From: Parafilimonas terrae
Lineage (GTDB): Bacteria > Bacteroidota > Bacteroidia > Chitinophagales > Chitinophagaceae
Direction of reading: 5' to 3'
Length of the DNA stretch: 64,000 nucleotides
Assembly: GCF_900115755.1 (NCBI RefSeq)
Contig: NZ_FOXQ01000005.1
Location: 62,001 to 126,000 of the forward strand
The notes under the pieces are model-generated. The model worked only from the letters and a program-made list of their open reading frames with translations. It was not told where the DNA came from and ran no database searches. Made by a program: the position numbers and the translations under genes. Below, in pieces: positions 43,687 to 53,346 of this stretch; position 1 is the stretch's first letter, and each line of letters begins with the position of its first letter.

Positions 43687-43996
43687 AAGTTTTATTTTAG
43701 TTGCCTACTCTAAATCCCTTTTCGGCATATGGTATATTTACATTTCAAACTTCGATATTGCCAAAGCTTATTCAAACGTGAAAACCTTCAATTCCAACAG
43801 GGATTTTCCCCATCAAAACAGCGTATAAAAACGGTATTTACACAGGAAGAATTTAAGAAAGGGATGGTGTTTTCGGTAGCACGGTAGTCAATTATAAACC
43901 CGCTACGATATTACTTATTAATGCAGATAATTCCAAAAAATAAATGTATATGCTTTAAAAAAGAGTAATGACAATCCTCCGGGTATTATATAGTAA
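43687..43996. other. Gap upstream of the seven-gene cluster
   Basis: 310 AT-rich bases. No gene seen. It should contain the promoter of the minus-strand cluster, but no exact TAnnTTTG box was found near 43690. No terminator for the ADP-ribosylglycohydrolase gene upstream was identified because that gene also runs on the minus strand and ends at 43997. Confidence 0.4.
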
Positions 43997-45547
43997 TCAG
44001 TTCATAGCCGCAGCATCTGCTTCGTTTTCGTTCATGCCATTAACCGGCTTGTCTGAATAATAAATAGCTTCCACACCCGTAATGCTTTCTTTATCCGAAA
44101 GATTTAAAATCTTTAATTCTACAGCATGTTTGCCTGCGGGCAATTTATATTTCCAGGCAAGCTCATAACGGCGCGTAGTATAACTTGCCGGAAGCTCAGG
44201 CTTTTCAACCAGCTTGCCATCTACATATAATTCAGTATGAAAAACAAAATCTGTTAAGCTTCCCCATTGTGCTGTGTTGCCTGTTATTACAAAACCGGTT
44301 CCTTCATAGTTAAAACTTATGGCATCTTTTTTATCAGACCAGTTAACGGGTATTCTTGCAACCGGGTATAATCCATCAAAACTCTTTTCAAATTTTACAG
44401 CAGCGGGCTGTTGTGCTTTGATAGTAATATCGTCGCCAATCACACTTCCGCCATTTCTTTGTATGTTTTCCAACGCATGTTTATAGCCAATATCATACAC
44501 ATCATTAAGGTTCATGGTGGTGTATTTGAAATCTATATCTTCTGCTTCTTTCAATCCCTGTTTCCAGTAAGCCGGAATTTTATCATATCCTAACAAAGTG
44601 CCTAATATGCCGCCAACAGTTGAAGGATTGCAATCTGCATCCTGGCCGCATCGCGTTGCTATTTCCAACGATTTTGTAAAGTCATAATTTCCATATAACA
44701 AACCAATCACAACATACGCTGCATTTACGGTTGCATCAATATTAAAAGGGTGGAATACACCTTCGGGACAGGAAATATCATTGGCCCATTTTTTCTGCAC
44801 TTCAAACCATGTGGCCTTCCAGTCGTTTGGATATTGCTTATGCCAGCCAATTACATCGTGAATACATTTATAAAAATTGCTTTGTGCAGGAATTGTTTTC
44901 AATGCTTCAGAAACGATATAATTTATATCTGATGAAGTAAATGCCAGCGTATACATGGCGCCTACATATACACCGCCATACCAGCCGTCGCCATAATTCA
45001 TAATATGGCCAATTTTATCGCTGATGGCAGAGGCAACATTAGGCATGCCGGGACTCATAAGTCCTGCAAAATCGCTTTCTATCTGGTAGTCTATGCAGTC
45101 TGCATGTGGATTGTTTTCCCAGTAACCGCTTTGCGGCGCTTTTATGCCATGAAGAATATTATAACGTCCGGCCTGGTTAGCATGCCACAACATATATCCG
45201 GCATTGGCATAAGCGTTTGCAAAAGAATCCAGCGGGACATCAAGGCCATATTTTTCAAACACATCCACAAAGGTTAAATCCATATACAAATCATCATACA
45301 AACCGGGGTTATATATCATGTTATGTTTAAGCAAAGTATCATTCCATAATAGCTTTTGATAGTCGCCAATGAATGTGCCGTTAAACCGAAATTCATACGG
45401 GCCGCCAAATGTTACGCCGATGGTTTGCCCTGCCCAGCCGCCTTTTATTTTATTCTGTAATTGTTGTTTGGTAAAGGTTATATCTTTTGTTTGAGCAATG
45501 CCTTGTAAGGATGCAAGAACAGCTATTATGAGTATCATTTTTTTCAT
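43997..45547 (-). CDS. Exported ADP-ribosylglycohydrolase-fold protein
   Basis: 516 residues. A signal peptide (MKKMILIIAVLASLQGIAQ) makes it periplasmic or surface. The ADP-ribosylglycohydrolase fold shows GGWAGQTIGVTFGG near residue 37, YDDLYMDLTFVDVF near 84 and GQDADCNPSTVGGILGTLLGYDKIP near 300, the acidic metal-binding blocks. A C-terminal beta-sandwich-like domain follows from about residue 385. Most family members are cytoplasmic; an exported one, 66 bases downstream of a ribokinase gene, suggests salvage of ribosyl compounds (inference). Exact bond cleaved unknown. Confidence 0.82.
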   Translation of the reverse strand: MKKMILIIAVLASLQGIAQTKDITFTKQQLQNKIKGGWAGQTIGVTFGGPYEFRFNGTFIGDYQKLLWNDTLLKHNMIYNPGLYDDLYMDLTFVDVFEKYGLDVPLDSFANAYANAGYMLWHANQAGRYNILHGIKAPQSGYWENNPHADCIDYQIESDFAGLMSPGMPNVASAISDKIGHIMNYGDGWYGGVYVGAMYTLAFTSSDINYIVSEALKTIPAQSNFYKCIHDVIGWHKQYPNDWKATWFEVQKKWANDISCPEGVFHPFNIDATVNAAYVVIGLLYGNYDFTKSLEIATRCGQDADCNPSTVGGILGTLLGYDKIPAYWKQGLKEAEDIDFKYTTMNLNDVYDIGYKHALENIQRNGGSVIGDDITIKAQQPAAVKFEKSFDGLYPVARIPVNWSDKKDAISFNYEGTGFVITGNTAQWGSLTDFVFHTELYVDGKLVEKPELPASYTTRRYELAWKYKLPAGKHAVELKILNLSDKESITGVEAIYYSDKPVNGMNENEADAAAMN

Positions 45548-45613
45548 ACCTGCATTTTATTTTTAGTTGAATTATTTAAATAAAAAACAAATTCATTTCA
45601 GGTGTTATAGCGG

Positions 45614-46519
45614 TTAAAATTGTATCTCATTTCTATGTGGTGCAGATGCCTGCGCACCCATGCGTGTTACAGAAATGGAAGCAGCCTTGCAGGCAAACGT
45701 CACCGCATCTAAAACAGGCAACCCCTCTGCAATAGCCACAGCCAATGCCCCGTTAAAAACATCACCGGCGGCTGTTGTATCAACTGCTTCAACAAGGGGC
45801 GCTGTTATCATTTCTGTTATTGTATCTGTTACTACCAGCGCACCTTTATCACCGAGAGTGATTATCACAATTCCTACTCCTTTTTGTTTAATAATATTTG
45901 CTGCCCGTATAGCAGACCCCATATCATTTATACTAATGCCGGAGAGCATTTCTGCTTCCTTTTTATTGGGTGTTATAATGGCTATATTTTTAAACAATGT
46001 TACCGGCAATTCACAAGCCGGTGCAGGGTTCAGAATAACTTTTACATTATTCGCCGATGCAAATGTGGCAACCCAACTAACTGTTTCAACCGGTATCTCA
46101 AGTTGCATTAAAACAATGGCTGCTCCTGCAATTTCTTTTGTTGCTTTTTCGAGGTCTTTTGGCGTAAGTGTTGCATTAGCGCCCGATGCAACAGTAATAC
46201 AGTTGTCTGCATTTTTATCAACTGTTATTAGCGCAACGCCGGAAGGGTTTTTATCATCGGAAACTATAAACTGCGTATTGATGCCTTCTTCTTCAAACAA
46301 TTGTATTGACTGCTTCCCGAAAATATCATTGCCTGTTTTGCATATCAAAGTAACCTTGCCATTCAGCCTTGCTGCAGCTACAGCCTGGTTAGCACCCTTG
46401 CCGCCGGGGTTCATAAAGAAAGTGCCTCCTAAAATAGTTTCACCGGGTTGGGGAAGATGATCTGTTTTTATCACCATATCCGTATTGGAACTTCCTATGA
46501 TAAATATTGAAGTATTCAT
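45614..46519 (-). CDS. rbsK: Ribokinase
   Basis: 301 residues, cytoplasmic PfkB-family sugar kinase. NPGGKGANQAVAAARL (residue ~37) and the C-terminal anion-hole motif DTTAAGDVFNGALAVAIAEG are the two PfkB signatures; IGSSNTDMVIKTDHLPQPGET at the N-terminus is ribokinase-like. It phosphorylates ribose, probably derived from nucleosides or ADP-ribose. The exported ADP-ribosylglycohydrolase gene follows in the same direction, likely one transcript. Alternative PfkB substrates such as other pentoses or nucleosides are possible. Confidence 0.9.
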   Translation of the reverse strand: MNTSIFIIGSSNTDMVIKTDHLPQPGETILGGTFFMNPGGKGANQAVAAARLNGKVTLICKTGNDIFGKQSIQLFEEEGINTQFIVSDDKNPSGVALITVDKNADNCITVASGANATLTPKDLEKATKEIAGAAIVLMQLEIPVETVSWVATFASANNVKVILNPAPACELPVTLFKNIAIITPNKKEAEMLSGISINDMGSAIRAANIIKQKGVGIVIITLGDKGALVVTDTITEMITAPLVEAVDTTAAGDVFNGALAVAIAEGLPVLDAVTFACKAASISVTRMGAQASAPHRNEIQF

Positions 46520-46620
46520 AATGGCTGTAACCGTTTTTATTGGAAGAATAAAAATAGAAGAACGTTTCCAGTTTTTGGCAAACGCTTTTAAGTTATAAAG
46601 GTTCAGATGCTTTGTGGAAC

Positions 46621-47787
46621 TTACAAATGCCGCAAAAGCTGTTTAAATGTGGCAGGTAAAAATGCACGTAACGAAACACTTTTCATTATTTTCAGCTCTT
46701 CTTTAATATTGGTTTCGTTATCCAGGAATTTAAAAACCGCCTGCGGTGAATTGTTTTTAAAAAGCTGCGCAAACAAAACATCGCCACCCATCTTTTTATG
46801 TTTTAAAACATTCAGTAAAATGCCATCGTATAAACGAAACCGTTTATCAAACATTGATTGCAACAGCAATGGGTTTTTATCTTTTACCAGCGCTTCAATA
46901 ATCTTTGCTGAATGTTTTTGAATGAACTGAAAAGTATAACCGCTGCTGCCCTTTGTTTGACCGCCAGCTGTACCAATGTTTATTACTCTTCCTTCGCCTT
47001 TTGAAAAAGCATAATTCGTCATGGGAATAATGCCGCTTTCTGTGTGCAGTAGTTTGTATTCATTAATCTCTAATTGCTTATTGATATGATGCGTGAGGGC
47101 ATTATTATATTCATCATCATTCAAAATATTTTCAGAAAATAAAGTGTATTCAATTAATGCCCGGTTTTTGGCAACAGGTAAAACATACATGAATGCCGTT
47201 CCTTTTTCCTGGCTTACCCTGAAATCCATGAACGTTGCAATGCGTGCATCAAAAATATCATCAGCCGTTTCAATAAGCCAGCCCTTAAAATGTTGCCATA
47301 AAACATGAACATTTTTTTGACTTAATGCATCCTGTTTCCAGTTATTCAAGATGATACTGTTGAAAAGATAGTTTGAGTAGAATATACTATTGTTTGTTGT
47401 TATAGTAGCATATATTTCGTTGCTTGATATTGATTTTATCTCATCATATACAATATCAATATTTGAAAACTGTTTGGCTTTATCTAAAACGATTGCATAT
47501 AAATCAATGCTGCGGATCATTTTATATTGATAAGGTTCGAGATCGTAACGTGCAGAAAATTCTTTTGAATAAAAATCTATTTGCTGCCAGCGATGATAAA
47601 CAATATTTTCAAACAAGCCATTTTGCTTTTCCCAAAAACACCAGGTTCTGTCATTGATATTTTTTGCATCCTTATCAATCAATAATATTTTTTTCCGATT
47701 GAAGAAAGGATGCAGCATCATCCGGTGCAGAAGGCTAAGACCTGCACATCCTGCACCGGCGATGATATAATCATACTGTTGTTGCAA
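46621..47787 (-). CDS. crtY: Lycopene beta-cyclase
   Basis: 388 residues. The N-terminal FAD/NAD-binding motif is YIIAGAGCAGLSL (from residue 7), followed by INDRTWCFWE, the conserved motif of CrtY-type cyclases. GTAGGQTKGSSGYTF near residue 270 is another family block. It cyclises the ends of lycopene to beta-rings, toward beta-carotene or zeaxanthin, at the inner membrane. The start is TTG at 47787: no in-frame ATG lies nearby upstream and the FAD motif begins within five residues. No other carotenoid genes are in the window. Confidence 0.88.
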   Translation of the reverse strand: MQQQYDYIIAGAGCAGLSLLHRMMLHPFFNRKKILLIDKDAKNINDRTWCFWEKQNGLFENIVYHRWQQIDFYSKEFSARYDLEPYQYKMIRSIDLYAIVLDKAKQFSNIDIVYDEIKSISSNEIYATITTNNSIFYSNYLFNSIILNNWKQDALSQKNVHVLWQHFKGWLIETADDIFDARIATFMDFRVSQEKGTAFMYVLPVAKNRALIEYTLFSENILNDDEYNNALTHHINKQLEINEYKLLHTESGIIPMTNYAFSKGEGRVINIGTAGGQTKGSSGYTFQFIQKHSAKIIEALVKDKNPLLLQSMFDKRFRLYDGILLNVLKHKKMGGDVLFAQLFKNNSPQAVFKFLDNETNIKEELKIMKSVSLRAFLPATFKQLLRHL

Positions 47788-47803
47788 AGGATATTTGTGT
47801 TTA

Positions 47804-47981
47804 CACGTGAATCGTCAAACGCCAATCGTGAAAGCTTTAAAGTCTGATTATTATTGGGGTATATTGACTCTTCAAATCTTTGTGCAAGTTAACGGCCTGA
47901 CGCTTTGATACAGCTGACCGCGAACAGTTTTTAAAGTAATTCACGCGCTTACATTCACGTCTCACGTTTAACGATTCACGT
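47804..47981. repeat. Inverted 17-bp repeat pair in the gap between crtY and the M42 peptidase
   Basis: ACGTGAATCGTCAAACG (47804-47820) and CGTTTAACGATTCACGT (47965-47981) are inverted copies with one mismatch. The gap also holds nearby GCCAATCGTGAAAG and CACGTCTCACG fragments of the same kind. It may be a decayed repeat cluster. Confidence 0.4.
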
Positions 47982-47987
47982 CATCAT

Positions 47988-49103
47988 TTATAAATAACTA
48001 AGATTTGTTTCAGGCGTTAATGCCGTAACAGTTTCATACATTAAACGAATGGTGTTTTCAATATCATCGCGATGCAGCATTTCAACAGTGGTATGCATGT
48101 AGCGCAATGGAATTGAAATTAAAACAGAAGGACAACCGTCGTTGGCATAAGCAAAGCTATCTGTATCCGTTCCAGTTGACCGGCTTAGTGTGCGCCATTG
48201 CACAGGAATTTTTTTCTTATCAGCAACGCCTTCCACAAACGCTAATAACTTGTTATGAATCGCAGGCGCATACGCTAATGCGGGGCCTTTGCTGCAGGCG
48301 ATATCACCCTCAATAACTTTATTGATCATGGGCGTTGTTGTATCATGCGTTACATCAGTTACAATAGCAATGTTGGGTTTTATTCTGCGGGCAATCATTT
48401 CGGCGCCGCGAAGGCCGATTTCTTCCTGCACCGCATTTACAACATATAAACCAAATGGCAGTTTTGTTTTATTTTGTTTAATAAGCCTTGCTACTTCTGC
48501 AATCATAAAACCGCCAACACGGTTATCCATAGCACGGCCAATAAAATAATTGTTTGCCAGCTCATCAAAACCATCCTGGTAAGTAACCACAGCGCCAATA
48601 TGAATGCCTAAATCCTGCACTTCTTTTTTGCTGCGGGCGCCGCAATCGAGAAATAAATTATCGGGTTTTGGCTGCGGTTCTTTTGCATCGGGTGATGAAT
48701 GGCGCGTATGAATAGCCGGCCAGCCAAATACAGCTTTTACAGGGCCTTTTCTTCCGTGAATGGTTACACGCATGGCGGGCGCAATCTGGTGGTCAACACC
48801 GCCATTGCGTTTAAGATAAATTAAACCCTGGTCGTTTATATAATTTACAAACCAGCTTATTTCATCTGCATGCGCTTCTATCACCACCCTAAACGGCGCA
48901 TCGGGATTAATTACGCCCACCGCAGTGCCATAAGGATCGGTAAAAGTTGTATCCACATAATCTTTGATATAGTTAAGCCAAGCCTTTTGGCCGCTGCTTT
49001 CAAAACCAACAGGCGATGCTGTATTGATATATTCTTTTAAGAAGCTGAGTGAATCTTTGCTGAATACTGTTTTATGCTTTGCTTTTGAATCTTTCTTTGC
49101 CAT
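47988..49103 (-). CDS. M42-family aminopeptidase (glutamyl/deblocking type)
   Basis: 371 residues from ATG 49103; upstream frame sequence is non-homologous and discarded. Metal-ligand blocks of the M42 family are intact: EAHADEIS (His), GRAMDNRVGG (Asp), NAVQEEIGLRGAEM (Glu pair), VTDVTHDT (Asp) and YMHTTVEMLHRDD (His). Cytoplasmic, two-zinc or two-cobalt enzyme that trims N-terminal residues from peptides, typically as a large oligomer. The gap to the GH3 fusion gene contains a repeat with AAGGCACCAAGGCA. Confidence 0.9.
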   Translation of the reverse strand: MAKKDSKAKHKTVFSKDSLSFLKEYINTASPVGFESSGQKAWLNYIKDYVDTTFTDPYGTAVGVINPDAPFRVVIEAHADEISWFVNYINDQGLIYLKRNGGVDHQIAPAMRVTIHGRKGPVKAVFGWPAIHTRHSSPDAKEPQPKPDNLFLDCGARSKKEVQDLGIHIGAVVTYQDGFDELANNYFIGRAMDNRVGGFMIAEVARLIKQNKTKLPFGLYVVNAVQEEIGLRGAEMIARRIKPNIAIVTDVTHDTTTPMINKVIEGDIACSKGPALAYAPAIHNKLLAFVEGVADKKKIPVQWRTLSRSTGTDTDSFAYANDGCPSVLISIPLRYMHTTVEMLHRDDIENTIRLMYETVTALTPETNLSYL

Positions 49104-49165
49104 AATGAATGTAATTATAAATTGAAAACTATGTTGCTCAAAGATATGCTGTATGTAACAGTAAT

Positions 49166-49240
49166 GCCACCAAGGCACCAAGGCATAAAGTCTTTATCTT
49201 AAGTTTATTTTTTCGTGCTTTAGCGTCTTTGTGGCAAAAC
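49166..49240. repeat. Dispersed 'caccaaggcaccaagg...gtctttgtggc' repeat
   Basis: GCCACCAAGGCACCAAGGC (49166-49184) and CTTTGTGGC (49227-49235) form a loose inverted pair. Sequences of this style recur between genes in many Bacteroidota. No gene is seen here. Confidence 0.4.
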
Positions 49241-49258
49241 ACAACTTTTTAAGCCCAC

Positions 49259-52198
49259 TTACTTAAGCATAGATTGATACACGGCATCCATTATATTCAT
49301 GCGCACTTTTAATGTGCTGAGTTTACCGTTTGATCCGCCTTCGGGATTAACGCGGTTAGAAAGAAATATAAAGATGAGATCGTATTTGGGATCTACCCAA
49401 ACGCTTATGCCCGTAAAGCCTGTATGGCCAAAAGTTTGCGGCGAAGCGCTTAAGCACGGATATGGAATATCTTCTTTTGCATTATCCTTTTCCGGTTTAT
49501 CCCAACCCAAACCTCTGCGGCTTATGTTGCTGTGATACGCCGTAAAATAATCTATCGTTTCTTTCTTTAAATAGCGCACGCCATCCCACACACCGCCGTT
49601 TAAAAGCATCGTATATAAAATAGCAAGATCGTGCGCATTGCTGAACAAACCTGCATGGCCCGCAACACCGCCAAACATAGCAGAACCCGGATCATGCACA
49701 TAACCTCTTAATAGTTGCAAACGGAAATATTGTTCATCCTCTGTTGGAGCAATGTTGTTTATGGCAATATGTTCGTTAGGTTTAAAAGTAGTGTTGTATA
49801 AATGCATGGGTTTATAGAATGTTTTGGCAACATATTCATTTAAAGGAACACCGGTTAACTGCTCTACTATTTTTCCGAGAAAAATAAAATCATTGTCGCT
49901 GTAAACATATCTTTTTGTTGGATATAATTTGCTTTGCAGTATGCGCTGATAAATAGTATCAACCCAGTCTTTGCGCATATACATGGTATCGGCAACATGC
50001 ACCGTATAAACCGAATCGTCACTATAATGTTCAAAGTAACCCGGTAAAGGATCGCCCTTGGCATCAATTATTTCTTTATAGAATGGTATATAAGCCACCA
50101 ACCGCGCCTGGTGCAGCAATACATCCCTTAAAGTTAAACCGCTTTTATTAGTGCCGCGAACCCAGGGCAAATAATAACCAAGTGTTTTATCAAGATCGAG
50201 CAAACCTTCTTCCCACAACTTCATTACCGATATGGTGGTGGCAGAAATTTTTGTTACAGAAGCAAGGTCATACACTGTTTGCGGCGTTGTTGGTTCATTG
50301 GTATAATAAGTGAGTTTACCATAAGCTTTATCCAAAACAATCTTATTATTTTTTACAACCATTACCACGCAGCCCGGTGTTGCATGTTTGGCAATAGCAT
50401 CACTTGCCAGGCTATCGATTGTATAAAGTTTCGTACTGTCTAAACCCACTTCAGCAGGGCTTGCAGTTTGCAATTCTTTTAAGCCAAGGTTTACAATGCC
50501 ATCGCCGTAATGAAAAGCATCGCAAACCGTTACAGGTAATTTACCAGATGCCACAAATTCACCCTCAAGCCAGGCAAATGCTGCTTCCTGGAAGATTGCA
50601 TCATCTTCGTAGCAAGCCATAATATTATCTGCATCGCAAAAATTCTTTAAGGCATAAGGGTTGCCAAACAATAAGGTTAATGCTTTATTGTTAGCCTGCA
50701 GATTTTTAATAAGGCCAAGCGCATTTGCTGATAAACCAAAATTTCTTGCAGGGTATTTATTAAAATTATGTACGCCGATTATAACAGCATCATATTTGCC
50801 ATTAACAGCTTTTTCTATGGAAGCCGCTAACGTAGCATTGTCGTTATAACTCATTAAATAAACATCAGCATTCTTTTCAATTTTAAGAAAAGTGGAAAGA
50901 GCGCTGCTTGTATCAAATTCGCCAACGCCTATGTATGCTATTTTCTTGCCGGGCTTAAGCGGAAATACATCAGCATCTTTCAGCCGCAATAAAGTGAAAG
51001 CATTTCTTGCAACCTTTCTTCTTAAAGGCAATACATTTTTATTTAAATCTTCATGCAGGTTATTTGGGTTGATATAGCCAGCCTTGTTTAAACCCAGGTT
51101 ATATTTTGCAAGCAATACTTTTTTTACACGGTTATTAATATCAATTGAATCCAAAATTTTATTGGCGATAGCAGCCTGAATTCTTTGAATAGCCTGCGGT
51201 ACATCACCGGGTAAACACAACATATCATTGCCGGCCAGTAAAGATTTTACGGCAGCATCACCTTGCGGATAATATTTGGCAACGCCCTGCATTTCCAGCG
51301 CATCAGTAAAAGAAATGCCTTTGAAACCAAGATCACGCCTTAAAAGATCAGTTACATTTTTTTGCGATAAAGATGTGGGAAGATGCGGCGTTTTATCAAT
51401 AGCGGGAATGCTTAAATGCGCAATCATTACGCTGCCCACGCCTTCATTAAACAAAGTTTTGAAAGGATATAATTCAAGTGAATCCAGCGCACCAAACGAT
51501 TTTGAAATAACCGGTAAGTCAAGATGTGAGTCAACGCTTACGTCGCCGTGGCCTGGAAAATGTTTGGCGCAGGCCATTACATTTTCTTCCTGCATGCCGC
51601 GCATTAATTGCGTGCCCAATAAAGCTACTTTGTATTTGTCTTCACCAAAAGAACGGAAATTGATTACAGGATTATTGGGATTATTATTAATGTCAACCAC
51701 CGGCGCATAATTTACCTGTATGCCCATACGTTTGCATTGATCGCCTATGGCTTTACCCACTTCATAAGCAATGGCTGCATCCTGCACAGCGCCAATGGTA
51801 AGCTGATCGGGAAATTTAAAAACGCTGTCTGTCATGCGCATGCCCAAACCCGTTTCGCCATCAATGCAAACCATTAAAGGCGTTTGTGCTATTTGCTGAA
51901 AATAATTAATGTAGCCAGCCTGTTTTATTGGGCCACCCTGGAATAAACAAATGGAACCAATGTTATAATCACGAATAAGTTTCTCTACTTTATCATTCAA
52001 GTAAACCGGGCGTCCGGAAGCAACCGAGCTTTCGCGTACCACCATTAATTGCGCTATGCGCTGTACAGGCGTTAAAGAATTAAACACACTGTCAACCCAT
52101 TGTTGCGAAGCTGCAGTTTGTTTATAGAACTTTTGAGCATTTAAAGAATGTAAGCTGATGATGCAGAGCAGGAAAAAGAATGCTTTCTTTAATTTCAT
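49259..52198 (-). CDS. GH3 beta-N-acetylhexosaminidase fused to a beta-lactamase-like serine hydrolase
   Basis: 979 residues, signal peptide ending SLNAQ. Residues ~30-390 are a glycoside hydrolase family 3 domain: KHFPGHGDVSVDSHLDLP near 213-230 is the NagZ-type block. A GH3 C-terminal-like region (~390-590) follows. Residues ~600-979 are a class C beta-lactamase/penicillin-binding-like domain with SxxK in ASVTK (near 645), YSDND and FGHTGFTG. The combination is typical of Bacteroidota cell-wall recycling or modifying enzymes. The ATG sits inside repeat R2 (copy B). Periplasmic or outer-membrane-facing. Confidence 0.9.
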   Translation of the reverse strand: MKLKKAFFFLLCIISLHSLNAQKFYKQTAASQQWVDSVFNSLTPVQRIAQLMVVRESSVASGRPVYLNDKVEKLIRDYNIGSICLFQGGPIKQAGYINYFQQIAQTPLMVCIDGETGLGMRMTDSVFKFPDQLTIGAVQDAAIAYEVGKAIGDQCKRMGIQVNYAPVVDINNNPNNPVINFRSFGEDKYKVALLGTQLMRGMQEENVMACAKHFPGHGDVSVDSHLDLPVISKSFGALDSLELYPFKTLFNEGVGSVMIAHLSIPAIDKTPHLPTSLSQKNVTDLLRRDLGFKGISFTDALEMQGVAKYYPQGDAAVKSLLAGNDMLCLPGDVPQAIQRIQAAIANKILDSIDINNRVKKVLLAKYNLGLNKAGYINPNNLHEDLNKNVLPLRRKVARNAFTLLRLKDADVFPLKPGKKIAYIGVGEFDTSSALSTFLKIEKNADVYLMSYNDNATLAASIEKAVNGKYDAVIIGVHNFNKYPARNFGLSANALGLIKNLQANNKALTLLFGNPYALKNFCDADNIMACYEDDAIFQEAAFAWLEGEFVASGKLPVTVCDAFHYGDGIVNLGLKELQTASPAEVGLDSTKLYTIDSLASDAIAKHATPGCVVMVVKNNKIVLDKAYGKLTYYTNEPTTPQTVYDLASVTKISATTISVMKLWEEGLLDLDKTLGYYLPWVRGTNKSGLTLRDVLLHQARLVAYIPFYKEIIDAKGDPLPGYFEHYSDDSVYTVHVADTMYMRKDWVDTIYQRILQSKLYPTKRYVYSDNDFIFLGKIVEQLTGVPLNEYVAKTFYKPMHLYNTTFKPNEHIAINNIAPTEDEQYFRLQLLRGYVHDPGSAMFGGVAGHAGLFSNAHDLAILYTMLLNGGVWDGVRYLKKETIDYFTAYHSNISRRGLGWDKPEKDNAKEDIPYPCLSASPQTFGHTGFTGISVWVDPKYDLIFIFLSNRVNPEGGSNGKLSTLKVRMNIMDAVYQSMLK

Positions 52199-52289
52199 TC
52201 GTACAAGTTTGTTTTTTCAATGGTCTCATGGAACGCGCTTATCATCCGCTGTGTGTAAAATACATTTTATATAGGCGTTTCATTCGTAC
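52193..52289 (-). repeat. 98-bp dispersed repeat family R2, copy B
   Basis: Ends are TTTCATTCGTAC on both sides (plus strand, direct). The minus strand has the core GTTCCATGAGACCATTGAAA and finishes in GTACGAATGAAA, whose ATG is the start codon of the GH3 fusion gene. Confidence 0.8.
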
Positions 52290-52467
52290 TTATTAGTGAT
52301 GATAAAGATTACCGTTTGTGCAATAATAAAAATTTAAAATAACTAAAGCCTTTAACGTTTTTACAATGTTTGCACAAATCCCGGGGGATTTTGAAAGCCG
52401 CGGGGTTTGTTGAGATTGAAACTATATTGCTTTGGCGGGCTATTTGATATATCATTTTAAAAAACGC

Positions 52468-53187
52468 ATGAGCCTTTCTCTCTATAAAAAGAAAAGAAGC
52501 TTTACTAAAACACCGGAGCCCACAGGCGGCAAAGCTTTAAAAAATGAATTGCTGTTTGTGGTGCAGAAACACGATGCATCGCGCCTGCACTACGATTTCC
52601 GGTTAGAAATGGAAGGTGTTTTGAAAAGCTGGGCTGTGCCAAAAGGGCCTTCCCTCAACCCGGAAGACAAACGTTTGGCCATGATGGTAGAAGATCATCC
52701 TTTTGATTACAGAACATTTGAAGGCACTATTCCCGAAGGCAATTATGGCGCAGGCACTGTGATTGTTTGGGATGAAGGCACTTATACACCGCTGGAAGAC
52801 ACAGGCGACAAAAAAGAAAATGAGAAGACCCTGTTGAAACAATTAAAGGCCGGCAGCGTAAAGATCGTGATGCATGGAAAAAAACTAAAAGGTGAATTTG
52901 CTTTGGTGAAAACCAATTACCAAGGTGAGAATAGCTGGCTGCTGATTAAGCATAACGATAAATATGCATCTGAGAAAGATGTTACATTAAAAGATAAATC
53001 TGTTATTTCTAAAAAAACAATATCGCAGGTTGAAAAAACAAGCAATAAAATATGGGCGGGGAACCGCGCAAAAACAACGGAAAAAAAATCTGCAAAGCAG
53101 GTGAACAATAAATCTGCAAAGCAGGTGAACAATGCAAAGACAAAACCTGCAGTTAAAAAACGTGGCGTAACTGTAACAAAAAAGTGA
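52468..53187 (+). CDS. Stand-alone LigD 3'-phosphoesterase-domain protein
   Basis: 239 residues from ATG 52468. The phosphoesterase domain is visible: FVVQKHDASRLHYDFRLEMEGVLKSWAVPKGPS with the metal-binding His/Asp cluster, DHPFDYRTFEGTIPEGNYGAGTVIVWDEG, and GEFALVKTNYQGENSWLLIKHND. No ligase or polymerase domain is joined. In bacterial end-joining the domain trims 3' ends before LigD ligation; single-domain versions exist. The Lys-rich C-terminal tail contains two copies of KSAKQVNN and may bind DNA. No Ku or ligD gene is in the window. Confidence 0.82.
   Translation: MSLSLYKKKRSFTKTPEPTGGKALKNELLFVVQKHDASRLHYDFRLEMEGVLKSWAVPKGPSLNPEDKRLAMMVEDHPFDYRTFEGTIPEGNYGAGTVIVWDEGTYTPLEDTGDKKENEKTLLKQLKAGSVKIVMHGKKLKGEFALVKTNYQGENSWLLIKHNDKYASEKDVTLKDKSVISKKTISQVEKTSNKIWAGNRAKTTEKKSAKQVNNKSAKQVNNAKTKPAVKKRGVTVTKK
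53086..53133 (+). repeat. Two tandem 24-nt units inside the phosphoesterase tail
   Basis: AAATCTGCAAAGCAGGTGAA plus CAAT occurs twice in a row, encoding KSAKQVNN twice. Likely a recent slippage duplication that varies between strains. Confidence 0.75.
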
Positions 53188-53346
53188 AATCTATTATGCC
53201 GGAGTTGTCCGCTGCCCAAATTTCTCCATAATCAGCTTTAATCATAATTTTACCTGTTTTTAAAATTGTTTGAATTCGGTTAACGAATAATAATTTCAGG
53301 CAATTTGAGATAGGTTATGTTGTAATTAAAAAAGGAGATTAGAAGC

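Noticed and set aside
45660-46460. 266-codon plus-strand frame opposite ribokinase
   Set aside because: It is antisense to a clear ribokinase, has Ser/Ala/Ile-rich shadow composition and no motif.
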